NCBI GenBank assembly: GCA_015680685.1
Contig: MNCI01020745.1
Coordinates: 153,626-217,625, forward strand
DNA: 64,000 nt
Direction: 5' to 3'
DNA from: Gnetum montanum
Lineage: Eukaryota > Streptophyta > Gnetopsida > Gnetales > Gnetaceae
The notes beneath the pieces are model-generated. The model was not told the DNA's origin. It did not search any database and saw nothing but the letters and a program-made list of their open reading frames with translations. The first letter of the stretch is position 1. Every line of letters begins with the position of its first letter. Position numbers and translations under genes: made by a program. Below are positions 45,376 to 56,777 of this stretch, in pieces.

Positions 45376-47640
45376 ATGTTTCCTTCTTCATACAAAAGTG
45401 CCTCACTGCCTAGGTCTGAAACAGGAAATAGTTGACGGCATAATACACATGATGTTGATACGCCAGTCCCTTAACAAGTTCAAGTGGTACATATTCATCC
45501 CAATGAGTATATGCCAAACTTCACCTTTATCCTTCATTAAGACAAAAAATTTTATTGGCAAGACTTAGAAGGTAACATAGTGTTACCTCTTGATCGTTCG
45601 GTCCCAAGCATGCTTCTTCGTGCTCTCACACGAATTGGTATGCCGCACTTACATACAGAATGCATTGTGCAAGACCATGACTTGAGAGAATACCATCCCA
45701 CAAAGGCACAATGTCAAAAGGACTTACAACAGGAGAAACATCATAAGTCTTTGAAGGGTAAGTTGTCCCAAGATGCCCCACATGTCTTAAGCAAAAATGA
45801 GGGTGGTGAACCTACCTCAGGCAATCACCCACACAATGATGTTCCTTCCTTTGACTTTGGCCAAGGGGTTGTGTATTAGAACCTTCATTCCACTATTCAT
45901 AACCTAGGTTATGATACCCATGGACATAAAGGGTTCAAAAAAAGGAACATGAACTCATGATAAAGGTGAACATTCTGATCGCAATCATGATAGGGGTTGA
46001 GACTACAAAAGAGAAGGTAGCAGACACTATTATGGTGATGTTTCTCCTTTTTCTTCACCTTCATCATCTCCTTCACCCTCTCCTTCAATATCTAGACACG
46101 ATCATAAGGAAAAATACCATGGGGATAAAGGTAGGTAAAATGGAAGTCATAGACAAAATAGCTAGGAAAGGGGACGAGGGCACTCTAGAGAGTTACGACA
46201 TAAAAGAAGGGAGAGTAGGGAACAACGTAGGCATCATAGATGCCATGGACGAGATGATCATGATGAACCCCTACTCACTACTCGAAGTATGTTAGACATA
46301 ACTAAGGCTATTAGAGTTCCAACAAGGCACCAGAAAGATAATAGGATCAAGAGATTAGATATGAACAATATCCCATGATTTTAAGGGGGATACAATGCTG
46401 ATCCTCAAAATCACTTACAAGCGTTCCATGATGTGTGTGCCTTACAAAACATAGAGAATGAATGGAAAAAACTTAAGTTATTCCCAAAGACACTAGTTAA
46501 AGAAGTGATAAGTTGGTACCAATCCTTAGAACTAGAATCCATACGTAGATGGAGTACTATGTTAGAATTATTCAACGATAAGTACCAAACATACTCTTAA
46601 GTGTCCAACCTATGAAAGCAAAGCCAAGGCTGGAAACAAGGAGGACATGAACCCTTGGATGCTGCCATGGGCTGATACTATGCACTGTTAAATCACTATC
46701 CTAGCCATGGTTACTCACAAGGGATCAACTACACCATCTCATGGATGGGCTTAGGAATGAAACGAGAAGAACCCTTGGAACTTATGCCCAAGGGGGAATA
46801 TTCGAGCTTAGGTCCCATCAAATTCATAGACTATTGGAGCAAGTTGCTAAGGAATAAGGTGAGCTATGGAAGAGAGAAAGTGCAAAAGAGTATAACTGAG
46901 ATCCTTCCCTTCAGAAGAGGAAGTACAATTTTATGAGGATGTAGAAGAGTCATCACTCGAAGAGATGGTGAATAGGAAAACTTTTCCTATCCAAAAGATG
47001 ACATCAAAAGTTTCAGCAAAGGTAGACCAAATGTGGGATTCCCTAGACAATAGATTTTAAATTATTCTTAAAATAGTAGAGGAGTCTAGAGAGCAAGGTA
47101 GTGAGCACAAAAAAAGAAAAAAGAGAGAACTTGAACATGCACGTAGAAAGGGTAAGAGCAAAGTTGTCATCATTTAAGAGGTTGTGGATTTGGAAATAGA
47201 CAATGATAGTGGATGCAAGATATGTCAATATGACCATCCTAAGGGATTTTTCCCTATAATCTCACATTTGCAGGAGTCTGGGATATATGCACTCAACCCA
47301 TGATTGAAAAAAAGGTAAACATCCCAAAGGTTACCTTATCCTCAAGGTAACCCAAGGCAGTTTCACCAATCCTTAACATGTTATCCCAGTGGAACTCCAC
47401 CATAATTGATTGAGCAATATCAATAGTGGCAGTACCCACAATCATGGAGAATGCCACCACCAAGGTAACAGTATCCTTATCGGTAACCTGACCCATATGG
47501 ATATTACGTGCAGTAGCCAATCTCCCCACGTGACTCTACTAGTTACATCACTCCTCGACCTCACTACCAAGTCCACGAGTATTATGGAACTCCCTCTTCT
47601 AGAGGTGATATTCCATAATCATATAATCCTTCTCATTTGA
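45376..47640 (+). pseudogene. gag: Gag of E, broken
   Basis: ATG at 45376 (MFPSSYKSASLPRSE), N-terminal IHPNEYMPNFTFILH and the open segment LPLDRSVPSMLLRALTRIGM (from 45580). A Ser/His/Arg-rich middle follows (about 45957-46290). The core KRLDMNNIP..GDTMLILK switches frame near 46350-46400; LKLFPKTLVKEVISWYQSLE is near 46470-46530. A zinc knuckle has lost its last cysteines (CKICQYDHPKGFF, about 47214-47252). Has CAG, not TAG, at the position of the A and B gag stop. Frameshifts and stops show long decay. Confidence 0.82.
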
Positions 47641-47645
47641 CTACA

Positions 47646-48250
47646 TCTCTTCCACCAATCGCTCCACTACCACCTGCTCCCACGATGCAAGGTGAAATTA
47701 TCTCTTCCACCAATAGCTCCACTACCACCTGCTCCCACGATGCAAGGTGAAATTATCTCTTCCACCAATAGCTCCACTACCACCTGCTCCCACGATGCAA
47801 GGTGAAATTATCTCTTCCACCAATAGCTCCACTACCACCTGCTCCCACGATGCAAGGTGAAATTATCTCTTCCACCAATAGCTCCACTACCACCTGCTCC
47901 CACGATGCAAGGTGAAATTATCTCTTCCACCAATAGCTCCACTACCACCTGCTCCCACGATGCAAGGTGAAATTATCTCTTCCACCAATAGCTCCACTAC
48001 CACCTGCTCCCACGATGCAAGGTGAAATTATCTCTTCCACCAATAGCTCCACTACCACCTGCTCCCACGATGCAAGGTGAAATTATCTCTTCCACCAATA
48101 GCTCCACTACCACCTGCTCCCACGATGCAAGGTGAAATTATCTCTTCCACCAATAGCTCCACTACCACCTGCTCCCACGATGCAAGGTGAAATTATCTCT
48201 TCCACCAATAGCTCCACTACCACCTGCTCCCACGATGCAAGGTGAAATTC
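47646..48250 (+). repeat. 11 x 55-bp tandem array in the gag-protease linker of E
   Basis: Units start at 47646, 47701, 47756 and so on to 48196. They read from TCTCTTCCACCAATAGCTCC to GCAAGGTGAAATTA and are almost identical (first unit AATCG for AATAG; last ends TTC). The unit encodes the proline-rich linker (LPPIAPLPPAPTMQGE), present once in A, B and C. Since 55 is not a multiple of 3, the frame shifts with each unit and TGA stops result, so the array cannot serve the polyprotein. Confidence 0.95.
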
Positions 48251-49245
48251 CTACCCAGCCATAGCAATGTAATGCCATGAGGGTTGTTAACTCTCAACCT
48301 ACTATTGGTTCCAACAACTGCATGAAGAAAAGACCTTTCTTTAGAACCAAAATTCCAACCAACCCCTTGCAATCACAAGTGGCTGATTTCTTAGACACCT
48401 CAGTATCAATCAAAACATCAGAGCCCCCTTCAACCCAATCACCACACTCAACACATATGGTCATGCTAACACATGTTGTCACCAATTGGATCAAAGCTGG
48501 CCACCTTCCCAAGAAATTCTCTGATCTTGGAAATTCTCTGATATACTTACAAATTTTTGGAAATGTGTTGTGCAAGGCTCTTTTGGATTCAGGTTCCAGT
48601 GTCAACTTGATTTCTCAAGAAATGTACAAGGCTTGGAACCTACCTCAATTGAAAAAGAGCAACATCCATCTAGAGTTAGCTGACCAATCCATCACTATCC
48701 CATTGAGACTGGTGGAAGACATTGTTACCACTGTTTGTGGGTGGTCATACCTTGCTGACTTCCTAGTGATTCAAGTAAACAATGGTAAGGGGGACTTCCC
48801 AATCATAATTGGAAGAGCATGGCTAATCACCATCAACGCACACCTAGGAATCCATGATCTTTCCCTAGAAATATCAAAGGAAAATACATTCAAAAAGATC
48901 AAGAAGAAGAAAGTTCCATGCATCATATAAAGTGATATAGGGTGTAATTGCATGCAAAGGTCATGGGTTGTGCAAAGTTTAACATTTCCTACATGCAATT
49001 AGTGTGCACAAGTGATCAACATACAAAGATGCCTATATGTAGCAACCACATGACAAGAAGGCACCCAATGGCTGATAGCTAATCAAGAAAGTAGTTCAAT
49101 TATATGCATGGAACCAACTGAGGGTTTGAGTTGCACTTACATCAATAGCATAGATTCATTAGAGAAAGTCCACTACCAACTTCCAAACCTTAGCCTTGAA
49201 AATCTCAACTGGGGGAAGCTAGAAATCCCTAAGAAATTTAAGTAG
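48251..49245 (+). pseudogene. E protease and post-protease segment
   Basis: After the array the frame RVVNSQPTIGSNNCMKKRPF runs open from 48277 to 48930. It carries the lead-in NWIKAGHLPKKFSDLG, catalytic LLDSGSSVNLISQ (DSG at 48586-48594), QSITIPLRLVEDIVTTVCGW and GDFPIIIGRAWL. The motif is intact and this part could still encode a folded aspartic protease. Beyond the stop at 48928 comes the QRCLYVATT-like region (about 49022) and then, near 49245, the point where B and C are deleted. The E copy goes on for about 50 bases to the target duplication of C. Confidence 0.85.
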
Positions 49246-49298
49246 GAGCCCCTCAAGCTAAAACCATTACCCACTAGTATGGAATACACATTCCTTAA

Positions 49299-50360
49299 TG
49301 ATGAGTGGTGAGGTACCCCTACACTCAACCATACAAAATGAGCATAGCACGTGTGATCCAGTCAAACTCCGCAGACTAAGTGCCTACATGCCCCATGAAA
49401 CACTTGGGGTTAATCATTCGTTGTCTTTCTAGACTTACTTGTAGTTTTCACGGTGTATGGTTAGTTAAGTCCAAGGTATATGATTTTTATAGTCTTTTAT
49501 GTTTTTTCTCCTATGCTATTGAGTTGAGGGTTGAGAAACTAATTAACTCTAACTAATGAACTAAGTCTAAATTACCTAGCATCAGCATCTGTTCCCACTT
49601 ACCGTACACACCCTGAAGCAATGCAACCGAGGCTACCAGATTACCAGACGTAACGCACGTGCTCAAAGTGGTTATACTGAGGTACTTAACTAGGAGGAAA
49701 GAGTTGAGAGAATCTAATCTAGCCTAAGTGCGATGAACAGTCGATTCCTTGACTAACTGTACACATCTTGGTGCACGACTACCACTGGGATTACCAAGCG
49801 TAGATCCTGAATACGCCACTGGGTTACCAAGTGGTCACACTAGATGCTCATAATCAAGTCATACTCATACCGCATTGCGATGAGCAGATGATTCCTTGAC
49901 TATCCGTACACATCCTTAGATGCTCGTAATCAAGTCGTACTCATTCCGCATTCTAGGAGTTTAAGGGTGAGAGAAAAAGCAATAAATAAAATCATATTCC
50001 ATGCACTACAAGGTTTACCCAAGAAGCTCATCTTTATTGTCGTACACAACTTGTGTTTAGGTACAATGTTACTCGAATAAAGATCCATTCACTTTAGGAC
50101 TCCTACTACGGGCACATGGAAAATATTCTATCTCTGGAGTGATCAAACTGCCAGAGTTTTCCTACTTCTAGCCCAGGATGAGGAAACAAGGGAGAGCCAC
50201 CTCTTATTTATAGACTTGGTGGTGGACTGCGATATTGCATACGCGACATTGCAGGGGATGATGTGATATCACGTACGCAATATCACATGGTATGCGATAT
50301 CGTGACTACTGTGATATCGTGTATGCGATATTGCGGCCTATGCGATATTGCATCTCATCA
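49299..50360 (-). repeat. C 3' LTR (1062 bp)
   Basis: TGATGAGTGG..CTCATCA, with two hairpin modules (about 49735-49960), TATAAATA at 50205-50212 and a palindrome array at 50227-50352. Longer than the 5' copy by 48 bp, mostly in the array. Confidence 0.92.
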
Positions 50361-50727
50361 TACCTTCATGACTTAATGAAAACTCGTCCTTGAGTTCCTT
50401 ACAAAATATTGGAAAGGTATGGGATTATTGAGGGGAATGAAACTAATGGGATGACATGTGAACAGATCATCATTACAAGACTTGACAAAACTAGTGTTCA
50501 TGATAACAAGGGTGAACACCTTATTACAATGACATCAGGCCTTACTTAGCAGCTGAGAAAGAAAGAGAGAGAGAGAAAGAATTGTTGTTGCTGCCAACAC
50601 CAAGATTGTGTCTTTCATTATCCATCCGTAAGCACGCCATCGATCTTGCTTCTTGCATAGCTACTTCCAGCATGGCTCCATTCTAAGTGTTTGCTCTAGA
50701 TCCAATCTGTTGTTGTATGATCGCCAT

Positions 50728-50787
50728 CTGCACACACAACAAAATCATATATTAGCAAGGGTAAATGAATCATCATGTAATTAATAC
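50728..50787 (-). other. Intron-like module of C (60 bases)
   Basis: Minus strand CAAG|GTATTAATTAC, TTGCTAATAT as a possible branch point, TGTGTGTGCAG|ATGGCGATC. Followed by a short frame MAIIQQQIGSRANT then a stop. Same layout and length as in E. Confidence 0.5.
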
Positions 50788-51239
50788 CTTGCTTCGGTGT
50801 AAGTCCATTAGCTAGGTTGTGGTATGGCTGATTATAGTCTGGAGATATATTAATTATGACTACCAAAGTTGTAGGGGTTAGGAAAGAATTGAAATAATTC
50901 AAGGCTAAGAGAAAATTGAAAAAATTGGGCCCTGTACCCCCATGACTAATCGCAAACCTCCGATAGCATTAGAATGGAGAAAGAAAAGGAGTAAGAAAGA
51001 TAGATAAAAAGGGACAACTATGGCATCGATGAAATGGATGTCAAGATGGAAATAAACAAAATAAAATTAATTGCAAAATGTTAGGGAAAGAATTTAACTA
51101 ATGCTCCAAATAGGAATGTCAGTGGGTCCTCCCCAAAGCAAGATCATGCCCTTAATGCCCTGACAAACCCACATTCAAAGAGTTCGTAGGCTCCGGGAAT
51201 GTCATTTGGAACAAGAGTTAAAGTCTTAACTACAAGAAT

Positions 51240-51560
51240 TTACCAAAAAGAAAACAATGCATCTACCAAAATATACACTAATGATACAACCAGCAGTGAG
51301 GTGAACCATGGAGAGAAGGGTAGAGAGAAGAGGATGGAATGGAATCCCAAGAACAAGGTGGTGTACAGCCCCTTGCGTGTTTCATGATTAATGTGACTTA
51401 GCAAATCCCATTCCAAGTCTAGCCTCAAACCAACCACATCTAGTGACTTCACATCAATGCATTCAGCTAAACCATCCACTTACATAACAAGGATGCCTTC
51501 CCCAGGAGTCACCACCATTCCGACGAAACAAAGGAGAGAATGGGAAGCGAGAAGGACCTT
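51240..51560 (-). pseudogene. ORF3 of C with hydrophobic C-terminus, broken
   Basis: Same frame as in B: DGLAECIDVKSLDVVGL, LSHINHETRKGLYTTLFLGF, then the hydrophobic end FTSLLVVSLVYILVDALFSF. One base is lost just upstream (near 51480), which separates it from its N-terminal part. Differences from B are few in this segment. Envelope-like function is only inferred from location. Confidence 0.45.
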
Positions 51561-52373
51561 AGTTAGAGGGAACACTTTTGGTTCCATAACCAGTGCTTGG
51601 AGTCCAAGTTTATTTCATCTAAGGGGTGTGCTTTGAATTCTCACTTAGTTTGTTTTTTTTTTTTATGTTTTTTGTTTTTATGCGTGAGAACCACACCATG
51701 CAAAGACTTTTTATTTTTGTTGTCTTAGCTTCCGATTGTTGGGGTAACATCAGAACAGCAAGAAAAATCAAAAAGAAAACATCCAAGAACCCAAGAGAAT
51801 GGCCAACACAAAAGCATCAAGTTCCCTTGAAGTCACACCCTTTTCAATCCTTGAGTCCTTCCTTAGTTTGAGAAATGCCTAGTCACCGATTCATTTAAGT
51901 TCTTATTAGAAGGGGACTGTACATTTCCAAGCCAAGAGAGACCATAGAAACTGGTGGATGGATGGATGAAGTGGTCTTATTTCCTACCATATCAAAAGAA
52001 ACATACCTTAGTATCAACATTGTGACTTAAAGATAAAAACCAAACATTAGCAATCACATGAAAACAATTCATACTAGCATGCAGAACACTTATTGGGTGA
52101 CAAACTTATAGGGTGGATCACACACACACACACAATGAAAAAGTATAACGATGTTGTAAAAGAAAAAACAAGAAGAGTTAAAGAAAGTTGTAAAACAAAA
52201 ACAAGAAAAGTTAAAGAAATTTGTAAAACAAAAATGTGTAAGACAAAAATGTGTAAAAAAACATGTAAAACAAAAACTTAAAAAGAACTAAGGGCCCCAG
52301 ATAATTAGCATAGGTGGCCATCTCCCCCATGACTAAATTGCAAGGGGGAGATCCAAAATAATGTATGTCTATT

Positions 52374-53599
52374 TAAATTTCGTAGAAGTGCCCAACTCCT
52401 TCCAATTGATGATCTTAGGTTGAGGGGTGGGAGTTGGTAATGTTCATATTCCAACGTGTCTATGCCTTCATTATTGGCATGGTTTGTCTCCTCAATTCAT
52501 TCCATGCATATTTGGTTGCTCCTTCTAGTAGCTGTCAACCACAGGATGTCTACTACTTGTTGTGTGGTTGCTACATACAAGTATCTTTTTTTTAAGGTTT
52601 CAAGGGCACACCTGCTACATGGAGGCATTTCCTCCATGTCATCACCCAATGAATCACTGTATGTGATGCATGGACCTTTCCTCTTCTTGATCTTTCCATA
52701 AATATTTATCTTAGAGATTTCCAAGGAAAGATCACAGATCCTAAGGCATGCTTCTACTGTACTAAGCCATGCCCTTCCCATTATAATTGAGAAGTTCCCT
52801 TTGTTATTGTTGACTTCAATCACCAAGAAATCATTTGGGTAAGACCAACCACACACAGTGGTAATGATGTCCTTCACCAATCCCAAGGGAATGGTGATGG
52901 ACTGGTCTGCCAGCTCTAGTTGAATGTTTCTCTTCTTAAGCTGGGGTAGGTTCTAGGCGTGATACATCTCTTATAAAATTAAGTTGACTCCAGAACTTGA
53001 GTCAAGAAGAGCCCTATGTGGTTCATTTTTGACGACTTGAAGGTAGATTAATGGACTTCCAGGATCAATTAGTTTCCTGGGAAGGTGGCCTACCTTAATC
53101 CAGTTGGTTACAGTATGTGTCAACATAACCATATGCGTTAAGCTCTGTTAGACTGAAGGGTGCTCCGAAGTGTTAGATGGTGGAGTGTACATGAGCTCAA
53201 TCGCTTGTTGTTGCGATAGTTTATCTGCAATTTTGGTTCTGAAGAAGGGTCTTCTCTTTTTACAGTTGTCAAAACTAGTAGCAGGTTGAATATTTACAGC
53301 TCTCGCAGCGTGACGTTGCTGCGGTTGAGTAGGAAGTTCCCCTTGCATTGTTGGAGCAGGAGGTGTTATGGGAACTACTTGTGGAAGAGGTGTGGATGGA
53401 TTTGCAAGATGGTGTGGATATGGAGTGTCTCCCAAAGGAGAAGGAGTCCTTTTGAAGTACTCCCAAACTTGCTAGTGATGGTGGGGAGTTGTGTGACTCT
53501 TAGAGTCACTTGGAGAAATCGGATGCTACGCATAATATCCATAAGGGTAGGTTGTTATTAAGGGTACTGATGTTTTAGAAATGGCATCCCCCATGACTA
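52374..53599 (-). pseudogene. C protease region, catalytic motif altered
   Basis: Proline-rich linker (PITPPAPTMQGELPTQPQQR), KKRRPFFRTKI block, then protease with LLDSSSGVNL where E has LLDSGSSVNL, so the catalytic DSG is DSS (about 52995-53003). The rest (QSITIPLGLVKDIITTVCGW, NFSIIMGRAWLS, YSDSLGDDM, CSRCALE) is well kept. A few stops. Functionally dead by motif. Confidence 0.82.
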
Positions 53600-55610
53600 T
53601 GGGTATTGCCACTGCTGATGCTGTCCGATGGGTTGTGTCGGAGTTCCACTTGGATAATACATTAATGATTGGTGGAACTGCCTTGGGTTACCTTGCGGAT
53701 AAGGTAACCTACGGGGTGTTTGCCATTGATTAAGTCTTGGATTAAGTGCATACACCCTAAACTTTTGTAGATGTGAGATGATTGGGCAACATCCCTTAGG
53801 ATGGTCATAGTGGTAGATCTCACATCCACCGTCATCGTATGTGTCTGAATCCACAACCACATTGGAGTTAGTTATTTTCCCCTTACCCTTATTATGTGCA
53901 GGGCCTAAATCTCTCCACTTTGTCTTACCTTTGTCACTACTTTGTTCTACCTTAGACTCTTCTACAATTTTTAAGATAATTTTAATTTTAGAGTCTAAGG
54001 AACTCTATACGTCATCTACCTTAGCCACTATTTCTGTTATTAACTTTTGAATCAGCAAGGTTTTCCTATTCACCAACCCTTCGATTGGTGACTCATCCTC
54101 TTCATCGCAAAATTTCACTCCCTTCTTTTGAAGAGAGGGATCATGGTTGTATTCTTCTGCACTTTCCCTTTTTCATAGCTCACCTTCTTCTTTTGCTACT
54201 TGCCCCAAAAAGTGATATACTTCATGGGCTCTAAGTTGTGAGAGTCTCCCTTGGGCATAAGTCCCAAGGGTTCTTCTAGTTTCATGTCTTAGCCCATCCA
54301 CAATGTGACGAAGTTGATCCCATTGAGCGTAACCATGGCCTGGGAAATGATGTAACAATGTGTAGTAGCAGGCCATGGTAGCATCCAAGGGTTCATGAAT
54401 ACCCTACTTCCATCCTTGGATCTTCTTACGCAAATTGGACACTTTGGAGTATGTTTGATACTTATCATTGAAGAATTCTAGCATCGTACTCCACCTCCTG
54501 ATGGTTTCTGGTTCTCAGGACTAGTACCAACTCTCTACTTCCTTGATGAGTATCCTTGGGAATAACTTAAGTTTTTGCCACTCATTTTCTATATTCTTCA
54601 AGGCACAAGAATCGTGGAATGCCTATAAATGATGCTACGGATCAGCGTTGTATCCACCCTCAAAGCGTGGGATGTTGTTCATGTCTAAGCATTTGATTCG
54701 ACTATCCTTTAAATGCCATGTGGGAATTCTAACTTCCTCCGTTATGTCAAGCATACTTTAGGTTGCAAGTAGGGGTTCATCATGATCATCTCTTTCATGA
54801 CGCCTATGATGTCTACATTGTTCCCTACTTTCCCTTCGTTCAAGCCCTTGTCCTCTCTCTTGACTCTCTCGTTGAGGTCTCTCATTTTTCTTACCTTTAT
54901 CCTCTCTGTTATGCTCATGATGGTTACACCCAGATGTGGAAGGAGAAGGTGAATGATGTGAAGAAGGGGAAGAAGAAGGAGAACCATTGCCATGACGATG
55001 TTTCCTACCTTCTCTTCTGCTGCTCTAGCCCCGGTCATGATGACGATCTAAGTGCCTATCCTTAGCATGAGTGGTGTTCACAGACATCAGAACCAAGGTT
55101 ATGTCTCATTGATCATAGGTTCTGATACCTAACCTCCTCACCATCATTAGGAGGGGGAATATCATCTACTAAAGAACCCATTATAAGGGGTTCCTCATCT
55201 CCTATTTCGCTAAGGACATGCGGACCTTTGCCCTTCAATAGTGTATGTTGGCTCACCTTCCTTGAGTCCCTCATACGTTGTGCTTCTATGGGATAATAAT
55301 CCCTTGAGTTAAAATCTTCTGCAATGTATTTAGTGTATAATTCTGTCATGCCAATTTGTGCCAAGGCACGAAGAAGCATGTTTGAAACTGCACGATTTGG
55401 AGGTAACACTATGTTACCTTGCAAATCTCTCCATCGCAACTGTTCATCTCGATGGAGGATAAAAGTAAAATTTGGAATATACTCATTGTGATGAGTATAG
55501 ACTATCTTGTATTGTTTAGGACTTGGCTGATTTTGGTTATGTGTTTTATGTTGCCGACTATTTCGTGTATGGTCCTTAGGTGGTGAGTTGCTCTTGTGAG
55601 AAGAAGACAT
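53600..55610 (-). pseudogene. gag: Gag of C, broken
   Basis: ATG at 55610 (MSSSHKSNSPPKDHTRNSRQ). The first 165 codons are open with the N-terminal block YTHHNEYIPNFTFILHRDEQ. After that, frameshifts and stops separate the Ser/His-rich middle, the core (MNNIPRFEGGYNADP-like) and a coiled-coil part. The zinc knuckle has lost one cysteine (CEIYHYDHPKGCC, about 53829-53790). At the codon of the A/B gag stop C has CAG, so gag and protease were one frame. Confidence 0.82.
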
Positions 55611-55739
55611 TTTGATTTATCGGTGTGTGATTTCACCGTTATATAAATTCTTGTTTAATTAATTAACCTAAAGGTTTTTTTATGCTCCCAATGATGTGAG
55701 TGATATCCTTTATGTTCAATTTAGCGCACAAACACTTAG

Positions 55740-55757
55740 TCCTCGGCAACAGTGCCA
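55740..55757 (-). other. tRNA-Asp primer site of C
   Basis: Minus strand TGGCACTGTTGCCGAGGA, 15 of 18 matches to the A site, one base inside the LTR end at 55759. All three differences are transitions. Confidence 0.9.
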
Positions 55758-55758
55758 A

Positions 55759-56772
55759 TGATAAGTGGTGAGGTACCCCTACACTCAACCATATGAAATG
55801 AGCATAGCACGCACAATCCGATCAAACTCCATAGACTAAGTGCCTACATACCTCATGGAACACTTGGGGTTAATCATTCGTTGTCTTCCCAGACTTACTT
55901 GTAGTTTTCATGGTGTATGGTTAAGTCCAAGGTATATGATTTTTATAGTCTTTTATGTTTTTTCTCCTATGCTATTGAGTTGAGGGTTGAGAAACTAATT
56001 AACTCTAACTAATGAACTAAGTCTAAATTACATAGCATTAGCATCCATTCCCACTTACCATACACACCCTGAAGCTATGCAACCATGGCTACCAAACGCT
56101 AATCGTTGCTAGGATTACCACACATAACGCACATGCTCGAAGTGATCGCACTGAGGTACTTAACTAGGAGGAAAGGGTTGAGAGAATATAATCTAGCCTA
56201 AGTATAATGAGCAACTGATTCCTTGACTAACTGTATACATCTTGGTGCACAACTACCACTGGGATTACCAAGCACAAATCCTGAATACACCACTGGGTTA
56301 CCAAGTAGTCACACTAGATGCTCATAATCAAGTCGTACTCATACCGCGTTGCAATGAGTAGCTGATTCCTTGACTATCCGTACACATCCTTAGATGCTCA
56401 TAATCAAGTCATACTCATTCCGCATTCGAGAAGTTTAAGGGTGAGAGAAAAAGCAATAAATAAAATCCTATTCCATGCACTACAAGGTTTATCCAACAAG
56501 CTCATCTTTATTGCCATACACAACTTGTGTTCAGGTACAATGTTGCTTGAATAAAGATCTATTCACTTTAGGACTCCTACTGCGGGCACATGGAAAATAT
56601 TCTATCTCTGGAGTGATCAAACTACCAGAGTTTTCCTACTTCTAGCCCAGGATGAGGAAATAAGAGAGAGCCGCCTCTTATTTATAAACTTGGTGGCAGA
56701 CCATGATATCACATATGTGACATCACAGGGGACGACGCGATATCATGATTTCCGCGATATTGCATCTCATCA
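55759..56772 (-). repeat. C 5' LTR (1014 bp)
   Basis: TGATAAGTGG..CTCATCA. Two hairpin modules (about 56205-56425), TATAAATA at 56679-56686, shortened palindrome array at 56697-56764. Confidence 0.92.
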
Positions 56773-56777
56773 CTTAA

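Larger units (their letters stand above)
50361..52360 (-). other. C 3' region (post-pol region)
   Basis: Corresponds to 24409-26240 of B and 59595-61550 of E. Holds the intron-like module (50728-50787), the ORF3 remnant (51240-51560), an (AC)n run near 52122 and TGTAAAACAAAAA-type repeats (about 52180-52275). Confidence 0.75.
49299..56772 (-). mobile_element. Element C: non-autonomous Athila-type element nested in E (7474 bp)
   Basis: Minus strand. Target duplication CTTAA at 49294-49298 and 56773-56777. LTRs at 49299-50360 (3') and 55759-56772 (5'). gag and protease are present, RT-RNase H-integrase absent, with the deletion junction at about 52360-52374 identical in context to that of B. 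It inserted between protease and RT of E. Confidence 0.92.

Noticed and set aside
47646-48250. CRISPR array (11 regular units)
   Set aside because: Units abut head to tail without spacers and derive from a gag linker; a simple tandem repeat.
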